A stretch of 34,315 bases of DNA from Chara braunii (lineage: Eukaryota > Streptophyta > Charophyceae > Charales > Characeae). The stretch is from contig BFEA01000049.1 in assembly GCA_003427395.1 (NCBI GenBank), positions 4,194,164-4,228,478 on the forward strand, read 5' to 3'. The translations under genes were made by a program, and so were the position numbers. The first letter of the stretch is position 1; each line of letters starts with the position of its first letter. Shown here piece after piece: positions 1-10,428 of the stretch. A model generated the notes under the pieces. It made no database searches. It was not told where the DNA came from and was given only the letters and a program-made list of their open reading frames with translations.

Positions 1-87
<87 letters not shown>
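1..87. repeat. (CT)n microsatellite at window start
   Basis: An uninterrupted CT dinucleotide run opens the window. With the (GA)n run at the other end, it suggests that the sequence is a contig that stopped inside microsatellites. It is one of about ten long tracts in the window that are all CT on the plus strand. Confidence 0.97.
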
Positions 88-89
<2 letters not shown>

Positions 90-900
90 GCTACCCTGAT
101 GAACCTCTGGTACCCAGCGCCAGGTTGCCTAGGCTACTCACAGCCTCACTTCCTACCTCACTCATCACTTGGCCACTCGACTACGCAACACCACCTCCGT
201 CAGGCACGAATGCAATTGCGTGTTGATGGCAACTGTCAATGTGTTTTTGTATGCAATGATTCAGCTGCCCAGTAACCCGTCGCCTCCCAGCCTGGGTCTG
301 TCGGCCCATAACGTTTTCCAGAATGTTCACTGATTTCCTTGGGACCCCGAGCTGCTGACTTGCTCGAGACTGTACTCGACTGCACTCGGCCTTGTACCCT
401 ACTGGACTCAACTCGGCTCAACCTCCGACCTTGCCGGACCCTACCTAGAGCTACCTATCGCTTGGACTGGGACTGTTAGTACACTTGGGCCATGAGACTG
501 GGACTGGGGTCTGAAAACCGTCAACTTGTGTCAGAGATGTTGAGAACTTGAGACCGACTAAATTAAATGGAAAGTTGAAACGAACGTTGAAGCTTGAAAT
601 CGACTAAAATAAACGGGTGTCGAGACTCGCTAGCAAGTCCAAACTTGAAACCAAGCCGAAAAGGAAACCAACTGACACTCACTCTAACAAAGGGTCGCCC
701 ATAAAACAAACAAAACCACATGAGATACACATCAATCAGATCAACTTCAAGAGCCAAAGATCACCCATGAAACAGGGCAAACCGCATGACACACACATAA
801 ATCAGTCTAATTAAGAACTCAGAACACTGAGCACATAACTTCGGGAGAAATTGTGCTGGAGTATCACAACACCTCTCAAAAACACAGAACCAGACTTTAC
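88..900. other. Intron downstream of the 901-991 exon (partial)
   Basis: This is the start of the intron that follows the last visible gamma-adaptin exon; the donor GTAAAG reads on the minus strand from 900. The next coding block expected in the family, beginning with an Asp-rich loop and a helix of the trunk solenoid, was not found here, so the intron runs off the window. The only structure seen is a diverged direct repeat of about 66 bp near 695-820. Short open frames here have no recognisable domains. Confidence 0.7.
695..820. repeat. Diverged 66-bp tandem repeat, two copies
   Basis: Copies start at about 695 and 761 and share the pattern of a CCCAT/AAAC start, an AAAACCACATGA-like core and an ACACATAAATCAG-like end. 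They differ at several positions. Confidence 0.6.
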
Positions 901-991
901 CTTCACACACTCGACAATAGTTTGTCGATGACGTTGAACAGCTTGTGTGTCAACTGCAACCACTTTAACCAATGTGTTCAATGCAACATAC
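901..991 (-). CDS. AP1G: AP-1 gamma-adaptin exon (trunk helices, YVALNTL block)
   Basis: This 91-bp exon is flanked by GGCAG acceptor (994-992) and GTAAAG donor (900-895) on the minus strand. Its first base completes an Arg codon begun in the exon at 8885-9039 (CG|G). Thirty further codons follow, starting [10 protein letters not shown] and ending [12 protein letters not shown]. The QAVQRHR..IVECVKD block is a hallmark of gamma-adaptins of plants and animals and lies in the trunk helices that form the AP-1 core scaffold. The codon after VECVK is read from the next exon, which is not in the window. Splice phase out is 0. The identification rests on conserved residues recognised by eye. Confidence 0.9.
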
Positions 992-1138
992 CTGCCAAGC
1001 CAAACCACTATATTTCAGACTTATCCCTGGCCAGAGTGTTCTTTGTTTGCACACGTTCGATTCCATCACTACCCATTCCTGCTCCCTCACAAAAAATCAT
1101 TACAAATCAACTTCACCTGCAACAATGCCTGAGCCCAT

Positions 1139-1246
<108 letters not shown>

Positions 1247-1994
1247 CTACTGAGCTTGCGGTTCCAAAACACCCATCCCCATAGCATGGTTGAACCACCA
1301 GTCCCAGGCCCTGCCACCACAAAAAACAAGCTCGACTACACGCCATCAAAGCAAAGGCTCAACATACCGGACACAAGGGGGGTGTGCCCCAACATTGGCA
1401 ATATTTTATTCTCATTTCAAAGAGAAATTCAAAAAAAAAATCAGGGACCTAGAATAGGTGTTGCCGCATCAGAGAGAAATAATAAATAGACAAAAACCAT
1501 TTCACCTCCGAGAAAATATCCGCCCTATGCGGCCCTAACCAATTTATCAAAGGCGTGAATATTTTTCATAGGCAAAATGATATTTGTTAAATTTTGTTTA
1601 TGTTTTATTTTTCCTCCTCTGATGTGGCCAAACCTAGTCTAGGTCCCCAATTTTTTTTGGAGTTTTCCGCTGCCAGAAACAATTATTAAAAACAGCCAGA
1701 GTTGGGGTGCTCATAATTTTGCATACGCTGAGCCTTCGCTTTGACGGCTTGTAAACATGCTCTTTTTTCGGGGTGGTAGCGGCTGGGATTGATGGTTAAG
1801 GGAAGGGGTAGGGGTTGGAGTCCTACAGGAGGAGAGGGGCAAGAGAGGGAGAAGGGGAGGACGAGGGAAGTGGAGGGACAAAGAATAGAACAGAGGAAAT
1901 ATAAACTTCACAGGGTTGTCAAAACTCCCTGCTGGAGCAGACTACCATAGAATGGCACAAGAGGTCAGTGTTTGGGTTGAGGATTAGCAGTTGC

Positions 1995-2405
1995 CTATGG
2001 TAAGTGGCCACCACAGCAAACCAGACAGGACCACAACAGGTGTGGACTGCGGACGCACCACATCAAATTCTCACAGTTGAGTTGCTGCATCGCATGGCAC
2101 TGCAGAGACAGATGTCACAGCCTACGTGGCTCCCACATGCTAGGAGCACAACGGCACGCCGACTGCAATTGTATAGGCATCACCTTTCCAGGCCGTCTAC
2201 AAATAGGACATGCCACGGCACGGTGTCGAACAATGTTGACTGTCATCATACATATGAAAACAAAGACTTGCTCTCGACACAAAGTATGCAAATCACATGC
2301 TAGCCGAATGTCAGGTGGGACATCACAGCTGTTGCAAGATCTGGACTGCAACAGATCGCCCTGGCGGCAATAACCATTCAGTAGTTCGCACTGCAGGTGC
2401 TTCAT
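1995..2405 (-). pseudogene. Decayed tandem RING-like zinc-finger fragment (copy 1)
   Basis: On the minus strand, 2405-2115 is open and holds C-x2-C (CNSC), then nine residues, then LACDLHTLC (C-x2-H-x2-C) and a terminal CPIC. This is the spacing of a C3HC4 RING, but the usual sixth ligand is missing at the CREQ position. After it the sequence continues, with a stop near 2115, into a second block that aligns with the intact-looking copy at 31425-31664 (shared NCEN..W/MWC, SPH and WSC-x2-C positions). So copy 1 looks like two finger modules in tandem, the second broken by a stop and small changes. RING domains usually serve in E3 ubiquitin ligases; no such function is claimed for this relic. 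Confidence 0.5.
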
Positions 2406-2420
2406 GTGAGAGTCTATTCT

Positions 2421-2500
2421 CTACCTCAGGCTGCTGCATCTGTTGCTCATCTGCTAAGGGCTACCTCAGGCTGCTGCGTCTGTTGCTCATCTGCTAAGGG
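2421..2500. repeat. 40-bp tandem duplication
   Basis: Positions 2421-2460 and 2461-2500 are the same 40 bases with one mismatch (CATC versus CGTC at the 18th base). The event looks recent. Confidence 0.97.
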
Positions 2501-2954
2501 TGAAGGAGATCCGATTACGGGTGCTGCATGGAGGACGTGGCAGTTGATGGCACCGGGAATAGTTCACCCATTAGAGAAATATGCTCCATGACAGCTTCCT
2601 GGAAACATTGATGACACATAGCATGTCGCTGACACTCCAGCAGGAAAGCAGGCTGACATTCGCAGTTACTTAAGCATGGTATGTCAAGGCCACAACCTCA
2701 TATCAGGCAAGCAGTAAAGGGGTGAGAGGAGGAGTGCAAGACAACAGGTCACAGTTTCCACGGCAGAGGCTAGCAGTGACCATCCCTTCATAGTGTTCGA
2801 AGCAGAGGTTGTGTTGTGTGCACGCTAATCGAACTTTACCTGTGTGCAGACGTAATGGCATGGCTCAGCCACCATCCTCTGGAGGGGCCCTCTCACCATC
2901 TGCGGCACAATCTGTCCGTCTGTATGTTTTCATGTTCACTTCCCAAACTCCACA

Positions 2955-3330
2955 AAAAGACGCATGACTGTGCCAGACTGTTTTTCACCGACTCATTAGG
3001 AGGCTGAACCCCAACAGTCTGCCCAGGATGCATTTGACTGATGGATAAGGACTCAGCACATCACCCAGAGGTGGCAATACCTCTGAGAAAAGTGTTCGGT
3101 TTTACTCACACCAACGCAGCGATTCTAGCAGACTGTCAATCCAAACAGATATAAACAAGTGCGCAAAAAAAACATGACTATGCCAGGCTGTTTCGTGGGT
3201 CTTGCACCGACTCGTCAGGAGGTTGAACCGTGACAGTCTGCTTAGGATGCATTTGAGTGATGGATAAGGACTCACCACGTCGCCCAGAGGTAGCGATGCC
3301 CATGAGAAAAGTGGTCGACTTCAGTCACAC
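2955..3330. repeat. Two diverged copies of a ~160-bp dispersed repeat
   Basis: Copies at about 2955-3123 and 3165-3330 share blocks around ACTCATTAGGAGGCTGAACC, GATGCATTTGA.TGATGGATA and AAGGACTCA.CAC. A third, shorter copy is at 17082-17200. They look like an old interspersed family with no visible coding capacity. Confidence 0.75.
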
Positions 3331-3525
3331 CAGCGCGTGTGTGTCGCAAAACATGCCATAAGGCAGCTCTGGGGTCTCAACCAGCGATAATCTTAAGAGA
3401 TCGAAAAGAATAGTCCGGAGTTCAAGATGGAGTGAGATGGAGGCAGATAATCACAAGCTGAGGATGGGGCTGGGATGGTCAGGGCAGGGGGATGCCGCTG
3501 TAGAGGGAGTGGGATGAGAAAAGCA

Positions 3526-3528
<3 letters not shown>

Positions 3529-3605
<77 letters not shown>
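3529..3605. repeat. Uninterrupted 77-bp poly-G run
   Basis: Seventy-seven consecutive G residues, followed by CGGGCG. Long proline or glycine frames over it are artefacts. Such a run would strongly favour G-quadruplex formation and is also a typical place for sequencing error, so its length should be treated as uncertain. Confidence 0.9.
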
Positions 3606-3737
3606 CGGGCGCAGGATAAAGAAAGATGCGAGGGACGGGCTCGAGGGGAGCGTGATGTGAACAAGGAGAGGGCAAAATTGCAACAGGAGGAGAACGAAGA
3701 GGACAAAGGGAGTTAAAAAAATAAAAAATAAAAAACT

Positions 3738-4491
3738 GGCCTTCCCCCTCCCTTCTGCAAATCCCACGCAGTGTTGGGGTAAGTTCGCGAGAAGGGAGTA
3801 GTCACCTAGTAACGACCTACCCCACGAACATTGCAGAAGTCACAGGTTACAATTTCATCTGTGGCCGACCACCAATATATTCTAAAGGTGGGCGTTCAGG
3901 TCTGCATGTCGGCAGTTATGGGTTAGGATGAAGATGCCCGTAGCTCTCTCGCATAGTTGCGGCGCACCTCGGTGCGCGGATTTGCGCACCGCACAGCGCA
4001 CCCAAGCGCACCGCACAGCGCACCCAAGCGCACCGCACTGTAAAAATTAGGTCCCAAAAAAAAAAAAAAAAAAGTACAGGTTTTGTCATTCCTTAGGGTC
4101 CCCAATGTTAAACGCACCGCGCGAGCCCGCAAATCGGCCGCGCCCCCGGCCCAAACTTCTTTTGGGGCAAGGGCTGCCCAATTTCAATTTCCGCAGGCCC
4201 TACCCCCAGAAATTTCAGAAAGGCAAAGCATAAAATAGGACTCTTTCCAACTTTTCTCTTAGGCGGGGTATGGAAGTGGGCCTTCCCCCTCCCTTCTGCA
4301 AATCCCACGCAGTGGTGGGGTAAGTTCGCGAGAAGGGAGTAGTCACCTAGTAACGACCTACCTCACGAACATTGCAGAAGTCACAGGTTACAATGTCATC
4401 TGTGGCCGACCACCAATATATTCTGAAGGTCGGCGTTCAGGTCTGCATGTTGGCAGTTATGGGTTAGGATGACGATGCCCGTAGCTCTATC
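3738..4491. repeat. Pair of ~214-bp direct repeats, 541 bp apart
   Basis: Positions 3738-3951 and 4279-4491 match closely from GGCCTTCCCCCTCCC through GATGCCCGTAGCTCT, with about a dozen substitutions by eye. The spacer holds a GCGCAC array and an AT-rich stretch. No terminal TG...CA or target duplication was found, so this is called a segmental duplication and not LTRs. Confidence 0.85.
3962..4041. repeat. GCGCAC-rich array with 22-bp units
   Basis: It starts with a short perfect inverted repeat (GCGCACC-TC-GGTGCGC, 3962-3977). Then the 22-bp unit GCGCACCGCACAGCGCACCC plus AA is repeated from 3984, 4006 and 4028. A related GCGCAC-rich segment lies at 5128-5272. Confidence 0.85.
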
Positions 4492-4493
4492 GG

Positions 4494-4822
4494 TTTTTTG
4501 TTTTTGTTTTCTTATGAATACGTACAGCGGGGCCTGCTCCACTACTCACCACATGCACAAAAGAAATAGCATATGGCAGTATATGGTCCCATGTTTTAGC
4601 AGAAGATTCATTCTACTAATATTATAATTGTATACATTTGGTGAGTGGTGGAGGGATCTCTGTTTTTTTTGTTTTTGTTTTCTTACGAATACGTACAGTG
4701 GGGCCTGCTCCGCTACTCACCACATGCACAAAAGACATAGCATATGGCGGTGTATGGGTCCATGTTTTAGCAGAAGATTCATTCTACTAATATTGTATAC
4801 ATTTGGTGATTGGTGGAGGGAG
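4494..4822. repeat. Tandem duplication of ~165 bp
   Basis: Two adjacent copies, about 4494-4656 and 4660-4822, share the T-rich start, GAATACGTACAG.GGGGCCTG, the ACTCACCACATGCACAAAAG block and GTATACATTTGGTGA. They differ at scattered sites and by a few bases of indel. Confidence 0.85.
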
Positions 4823-5034
4823 GCCCTGAGAATCACGTGGAGACACGAACAGGCACTAGCTGAGTTGGTGACCATAACTGCCGAGCTACAGCCTTGAACT
4901 CGAATCCAAAGCATATATTGGTGGTCTGCCCTACCTCTTCCACAGGTAATGAGACCATCCACATGTGACGTAGGAGTCATTCGAGGTACTTGCAGGGGCC
5001 CTCGAATCGACGTGAAGGGGACCCTTTGTTATCT

Positions 5035-5039
<5 letters not shown>

Positions 5040-5090
<51 letters not shown>

Positions 5091-5272
5091 GGGCCTTTTT
5101 TTTTTTTTTTTAATATTGCGCACAGGGCGCACCTCCCTCAGCGCGCGCACCTGCACAGCAGACCGCACTGCGCACTGCACACAGCGCACGGTGCACAGTG
5201 CGCGCGCTGTCATTCCAGCGCACAGCGCAGTGCACACCACCCCGCACCGCACTGCGCACTGGTGCGCCGCAA
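5040..5272. repeat. (CT)n tract, T run and GCGCAC-rich segment
   Basis: 5040-5087 is CT. It is followed by a T run at about 5097-5111. Positions 5128-5272 are a degenerate GCGCAC/TGCGCACTG segment of mostly alternating purine and pyrimidine, related to 3962-4041. Confidence 0.85.
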
Positions 5273-5891
5273 CTATGGGACAAAGTAGCATATGGAGGAG
5301 GGGAAGTTCAGTTGTCTCCTCTCAGTAATTAGCTTGTGATCTTTCTATCAGGTTGCTGAGACGATCAAATGGCCAGCAAAACTTGGCATAAGCTGCTCAT
5401 GGGCTCAAGTCATCGGGGCAGGGAGGGATTGCGATGGGGGAAGAGGGATGTGAAACGAAGGCACAGAGAATAGGAACAGGATGAAGGATTTTTTAAATTT
5501 TTTTATTAATTTTTTGGGGGAGGGGGGAGGGGGGAGGGGGAGGGATCTGAACACGGGGGACTAACAAACAGAGGAATAGGAGGAGACGACCACAATCTAT
5601 ACATGGAATCAAGTGGCAGACGCCATCCTTTCAGCTCTCAATGCTCAGCTGCTGGTGCGGATTACTCTTGCCATTACTACGCTTAGTACACTGGCAGAAA
5701 ACAAAAAAGTAGCAGGAGAATATGGAGGACAGGACGCCAAGGTCACACTTACTGAAGGTGAGGACGCCATGATCATGGCCAGCTCTCCTTAGCTCACTCT
5801 CCTGACCATTGCTGCCCCTCTTCAGTGCTCTCCGTTCTAAAGGCTAGCAACCCGCACTTCAGAGCACTCTGCCAGGCTGGGGGTTCGGCAC

Positions 5892-5893
<2 letters not shown>

Positions 5894-5973
<80 letters not shown>
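5894..5973. repeat. (CT)n microsatellite
   Basis: Eighty bases of CT on the plus strand, which is GA in the sense orientation of the host gene. Confidence 0.97.
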
Positions 5974-5977
<4 letters not shown>

Positions 5978-6048
5978 CAATAACTGCCAATAATTTGTGT
6001 ATGCTTGCGTGCTCACATCCTGTGTGCATGTATGCGAGTGTGGGTGTT

Positions 6049-6490
6049 GTAAGGAGGGGGGACGTGTCGGTTGCACTGCCCAAATCGCGGTATCTCGCAA
6101 ACGAGCACTGACCACCAGTGCCCCAATGTAGTCATCTAATATGTCGAGATCTAGAATGGCCACAGAGCAAGGACAACATACACGAATCCAGAAATGGTTT
6201 CAAAGGTTCGAGCAACAGAATGCTGTAAGGAGTGTCCAAGTGTTTTGAGGAAAAGTCCGCGAGGTATGGATGGGGGGGAGGTGCGGGTTGCAGTGCGCAA
6301 ACAGCAGTACCGCCCAAACCAGCCCTGGGCAATACTGCCTGCAAGTAGTCATGCCATCAATCAGGAAGATCTAGCATGGCAACCGCACAAGCATGACACA
6401 CATGAATACAGAAATGGTTCAAACCTTCAGCAGACCGAATGCACCGAAGGATGACACACACGAATCGAGAAATGGTCCAAGTATTTGAGG
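6049..6490. repeat. Diverged direct duplication, ~220-bp period
   Basis: Blocks at about 6049-6252 and 6264-6490 share the GTA.GGA.GGGGGGA start, GTAGTCAT, AGATCTAG.ATGGC, CAGAAATGGTT and GTCCAAGT.TTTGAGG in the same order. They are diverged, with indels. Confidence 0.65.
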
Positions 6491-6790
6491 GACAGAACCC
6501 GCATACTTCCTGACCAGCACCACATGAACTCTGGCCGTCAGGCCCACTCCTGGCCCTCCTGGCCCACCGTCAGTAGGGCCTCACTCCGAGCGCATGCCAC
6601 AAAAGGAACACGACAAATCAGTGGAACCAGCGGGACCTTTCGGGAGCAGTTCAAAAGAAAGACAGATATACAACCTCAGAATCGTTGCATTCAAATGAAT
6701 AGCATAACAATAAGGCCTGCGTAGTAACCATGAGTTGGAATCACGACTGGCATAGGACAAGGGTTGCAATGTTGCCGACCATCAGTGCTG

Positions 6791-6910
6791 GTCATCAAGA
6801 GGCTAGGCCCGTCGGACCAGTATTGCTCGCATCCAGCTCATCATAGCTTAGTCATCAAGAGGCTAAGCCCGTCGGACCAGTATTGCTCCCATCCAACTCA
6901 TCATAGCTCT
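6791..6910. repeat. 60-bp tandem duplication
   Basis: GTCATCAAGAGGCTA starts at 6791 and again at 6851; the two units differ at a few positions. Confidence 0.92.
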
Positions 6911-7327
6911 ACCGGAGAATATCAACTGCCTTATGGATGGGAGTGGACTCCAGAGGGTCATAATCATCCAAAATGTCAGTCAAATCCTTTTGTGATGGTG
7001 ATGGGTTAACTTGGTAGTGTGGCGAGGACTATCTTTGCCTGGAACATTTTCACAACATCAGCAGCAGCAGCACGAGATGGAGGAGGAGAAAGAAGGGTTC
7101 TTCTAATCAACTATGCCATGTGGAAGAACATTTAACCACCAGATTAATCGGAGGGAGAAAGAAACAGGGCAGTACTTCCCTTTTCTTAGACACAAAGCAT
7201 CTTCGGCTTGCCAGTGCTAACAAATTGACCAGGCAGAAAGTCAGCGCTGACTGCACTGCCAAGCAGATGTACATCACTCAAAAAGAAATGCAGCAGAGTT
7301 GGAGAAATGATGCCCTGTGAGTATGAA

Positions 7328-7495
7328 GTACAGTCTACAACATGTCCCGCAAGGTAGTCAGGCCGCCGACCGCCAACAGCCTTGTACAGCCTACAATATG
7401 TCCCACAAGGTAGTCAGGCCACCGACAGCCAACGGCTTTGCACAGTCTTCAATATGTCGCTTAAGGTAGTCAGGGCGCCGACTGACAACGGCTTT
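7328..7495. repeat. 56-bp minisatellite, three copies
   Basis: Units start at 7328, 7384 and 7440 and carry the core AAGGTAGTCAGG.C.CCGAC. Adjacent units have no spacers between them, so this is not a CRISPR array. Confidence 0.92.
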
Positions 7496-7673
7496 GCACC
7501 CTGCCAGTCAAGCATGTTGGCTGTATGCCGACCATTTCGACAACGTTGCACTGTTTTCCTTTTTTTTTTCCAATCCAACCTGGAGGCTGTTCCGCACTTG
7601 CCGAGAACAGCCAAAATCTGCAATAAAAATTAATGTGCAGTTGGGTCAGGGGAGGGGAGGAAGTTGAATACCA

Positions 7674-8133
7674 TAGCTTCTGAAAGGGGATGTCTCTTGT
7701 CCATCGGGCTGCATGAAATGGTAGGGATATAAAGGCAACCCTACGGATCTGAGAATTTTTTGACATTAAATTTACAAACCAAAAAAGAATAATTTTTTTT
7801 TCCATGTATGCTCGACTGAAAAACTAATTAACATGCGTAGCTTCTGACAGGAGCTATCTCTTGTCGATCGGGCTGCGTAACGCGGTAGAGGGTACAAAGG
7901 CAACCCCCAATTCACCATTCAGATCTTGATTCTATGAATTTTTCGACATTAGTAAAAAAGTAATCCCACCCGGTTTTCCGTGTATGCTTGATTGAAGACC
8001 TGGTTCAGATGGGTAGCGTCAGACAGGAGCTCTCTCTTATTGATCGGGCTCCAGAAGGTGGTAGGGGGTACAAAGGCGACCCTATTCACGATAAGACCTT
8101 GATTCTATGAATTTTTAAACAGTGCAAAAAAAA
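7674..8133. repeat. ~170-bp tandem repeat, three copies, last one cut by the N
   Basis: Units start at 7674, 7838 and 8014 (TAGC.TC.GA). Each contains a TCTCTT...ATCGGGCT block, GGTA.AAAGGC.ACCC and GAATTTTT. The third unit stops at the single N at 8134, where unrelated sequence begins, which supports a misjoin there. Confidence 0.85.
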
Positions 8134-8134
8134 N

Positions 8135-8254
8135 ATTTGGGCCTGCCCGTCGGGTACTGGTCCAAGATCAGGCCCTGAGGGCCTGTAATACCCCAAGGTC
8201 GGGCCTTTAGGCCCTGATGTGTCCCTCCGGCCCTAAGTCGGGTCCGGTAGGACC
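8135..8254. other. Probable chimeric mate-pair read segment (copy of 16492-16611)
   Basis: These 120 bases match 16492-16611 on the same strand with one mismatch. The similarity begins exactly after the N at 8134 and ends exactly where the adapter starts at 8255. That is the structure expected of a mate-pair junction read: the right end of a circularised fragment, then the adapter, then the fragment's left end at 8293. This segment probably does not belong at this locus. Confidence 0.8.
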
Positions 8255-8292
8255 CTGTCTCTTATACACATCTAGATGTGTATAAGAGACAG
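8255..8292. other. Nextera mate-pair junction adapter (assembly artefact)
   Basis: 8255-8273 is CTGTCTCTTATACACATCT, the 19-bp Tn5 mosaic end, and 8274-8292 is its exact reverse complement. The 38-bp palindrome is the circularisation junction of Nextera mate-pair libraries. It is artificial DNA left in the assembly and not a transposon end of the organism. Confidence 0.98.
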
Positions 8293-8333
8293 GAAGAAGA
8301 AGGGGGGGCTTTGGAGCCGCATACGATTTTCCG

Positions 8334-8337
<4 letters not shown>

Positions 8338-8377
<40 letters not shown>
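8338..8377. repeat. 40-bp poly-A run
   Basis: Uninterrupted A residues followed by CAAACAACAACAACAACAG. No retroposed gene was recognised upstream of it, so it is listed as a homopolymer only. Confidence 0.9.
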
Positions 8378-8378
<1 letters not shown>

Positions 8379-8884
8379 AAACAACAACAACAACAGTGAT
8401 GTAATGGAAGACGGGGCTAAAGCTCTATCAACAGCAACTCGACCAATACTCATCTGAATTGGGCCAGCGAGGGCTTTTCCTACAGAAGCGGAATTCCAAG
8501 GTCTTCAATGCTACTTCAAAAACACTGAAATGCCTTAGTAGGGCAAGAAGAAGAAGAAGGGGTCCAGAGGGAAAGGAAAAAGAATACTTTGCCTACTGCC
8601 ATGGGGACAACAAGCCCTCAACTGTTGCCGGTCGACCGGTTGACTGGTTGGCCCTTCTTCGACTGATTGCTTGCATCGGGTTTCAAAAGGGTCAGGGGGG
8701 ATAACATAGCTGCTATTGCATATAATTCGTCCTCTATTCTCCTATCCTTTTCCCAGCGCACAATCAAAGTCAAAATCCAATTATGAGGTTTGCGTTGTGC
8801 ACGTGCCACAGCAATGGCAACATGGAATTTTAGACCTTTGATACAAGAGCAGACAGGAGTCCACAGGAATTGCTGGATACTCAC

Positions 8885-9039
8885 CGTATGTTGTTGTCCC
8901 TATTGCCGAGGAATCGGCCCAGAATATTGATAGCCAGTACCCTCAGTCCGGATATCGACTCCACAGCCATTATAGTCTGTACACACTCGTATAAAATGGC
9001 ATTTCCTGCATTCTTATTCGACTCGGTATTTGTCGCCAC
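8885..9039 (-). CDS. AP1G: AP-1 gamma-adaptin exon ([20 protein letters not shown] block)
   Basis: This 155-bp exon lies between acceptor TGCAG (to 9040) and donor GTGAGT (8884 down) on the minus strand. It encodes 51 residues plus two bases (CG) of a split Arg codon completed in the exon at 901-991. It starts [20 protein letters not shown] and ends [12 protein letters not shown]. This is one of the best conserved gamma-adaptin stretches, with the [13 protein letters not shown] helix near its end. The preceding exon ends DILAQ, so the junction restores the family's DILAQVAT motif. The Nextera artefact lies 600 bp downstream in the next intron and does not touch the exon. Confidence 0.95.
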
Positions 9040-9673
9040 CTGCATTTTCAGGCCCAACCAGCATCCAACAATAACAGTCAAGGCCATGACAAGCCAACAC
9101 CATTTTTTTTATTTTTTTTTGCCAACAACAAAGCCCCTTCTATTCTGGGGGCCATCAGTCCGGTTACTTATCACCGGCAAGCAAGTTTTTCACATCCATT
9201 CAAGGGAGATGGGAGAACAGACAAAAGGAACGCAACAGTCCGCCCTTGTGGTACTAGACGCCTATCAAGGGGGGAACTGCTACAGAACATCCCGCCCCCC
9301 AAGCCTTGGCCTTTCATAGAAGGTTGGCCTGCAGGCCGGGAAGCTTACTAGCAGCACCCAGTCACGCAACAGGTCAATACCCAGAGAGGCCAGGCACGAG
9401 GGGGGCATCTGTGGCAGTAGCCAACACCATATTCAAGGCACCCAATTTACTTAATTTCATCATAGTAAATCAGCAGGCTTCCCAGAGGCATGCGCAAAGC
9501 ATCCCTATTGACCCTCAGAGGCCATAAGCCAGACACATGGAAACTACCACCACATTCAAAGCAAAACAGAGGGATGCTAGGAACCATGGCTTGGACTTCG
9601 GGAAGGCTACATGAACCAGCTTTCTACCAAGCTCCCTGACTACCCATCTAGTCCGAACCCTGAAAATGCATAC
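9040..9673 (-). other. 634-bp intron of the AP-1 gamma gene
   Basis: Donor GTATGC at 9673, acceptor CAG ending at 9040. It is the smallest intron seen and the only one without a long microsatellite. Only a short T-rich run near 9100-9120 stands out. No gene was seen in it. Confidence 0.85.
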
Positions 9674-9850
9674 CTGTGCTAATATATCACTCATGAGATC
9701 GCTTGATTCTGCATCGCCTTTGCCAACCAGCCGCAGTAGTCGCAATACTTTCACTTGCAAAAACGGATCTGTGATTCCAGCAACGTCATACTCTGGAGCA
9801 TAGCCACTGATAACCAGGCTCTTGAGAATGCGGACCAAAGTTGGTGTTTG
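9674..9850 (-). CDS. AP1G: AP-1 gamma-adaptin exon ([15 protein letters not shown] block)
   Basis: The exon is 177 bp (59 codons, phase 0 at both ends) between acceptor TGCAG (to 9851) and donor GTATGC (from 9673). The product begins [13 protein letters not shown] and carries [20 protein letters not shown] and DLMSDILAQ. The [13 protein letters not shown] motif is diagnostic of gamma-adaptin and lies in a loop plus helix of the trunk. HYRK from the previous exon joins to QTPTLVRIL as in animal homologues. The open frame continues upstream to 9910, but the AG acceptor and loss of similarity place the exon start at 9850. Confidence 0.95.
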
Positions 9851-9913
9851 CTGCAATCTCATGCACATAACAAATGTTCGATAAGAAAATGTTGAAATTA
9901 GCATCATCAATAA

Positions 9914-10078
9914 CCATACATTCCATCAAGACAATCCAGCTGAAGACCACGGCAAATCCAGCCAGCATACTGTTCCATCTGCAGTTGCCATTGCAACCAT
10001 ACGTTCCATCAAGACAATCCAGCTGAAGACCAACGCAACAACAAGCCACCTGTTCGATCTGCAGTTGCAATTGCAGCC
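9914..10078. repeat. ~82-bp tandem duplication
   Basis: ACCATAC.TTCCATCAAGAC and CAATCCAGCTGAAGACCA occur at 9914 and again at about 9996, each followed by an ATCTGCAGTTGC block. Confidence 0.88.
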
Positions 10079-10378
10079 CAATCTCTGAAGAGGAAGCTGC
10101 ACCACACCCACCCTGAATCCTCCGGAGAGAGGGGAACAGGAAAACTCTCTAGCCTGGAGTTTAGTCCCCAAACTGGCAGAGGCAATCATCATGGAAAGAC
10201 CTAGGTTTGGGACTTGAGCCCTTCTCTTTAAGGATGTAGTGGTTTATATCCTCACCACAGCTGAGGCATGCCAGCATCTGAAGGGAACACCTACACTTGC
10301 ACAAACCAACCAAAAAAACGCAATAAAAGATAAATACACACTGCAGCCCAACATCCTCCCCCAGTCGCAGCCCAACAT

Positions 10379-10383
<5 letters not shown>

Positions 10384-10426
<43 letters not shown>
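10384..10426. repeat. (CT)n microsatellite
   Basis: A CT run on the plus strand, preceded by two near-identical short segments (CAGCCCAACATCCTCCC) at about 10,343 and 10,367. Confidence 0.95.

Positions 10427-10428
<2 letters not shown>

Noticed and set aside
3738-4491. The 214-bp direct repeats as LTRs of a small element
   Set aside because: No TG...CA ends, primer site or target duplication could be found at their borders.
7328-7495. Regular 56-bp repeats as a CRISPR array
   Set aside because: The units are contiguous, without unique spacers, and the context is a eukaryotic intron.
8255-8292. Tn5 mosaic ends as a bacterial transposon insertion
   Set aside because: Two mosaic ends back to back with nothing between them is the library junction adapter, not a natural insertion.
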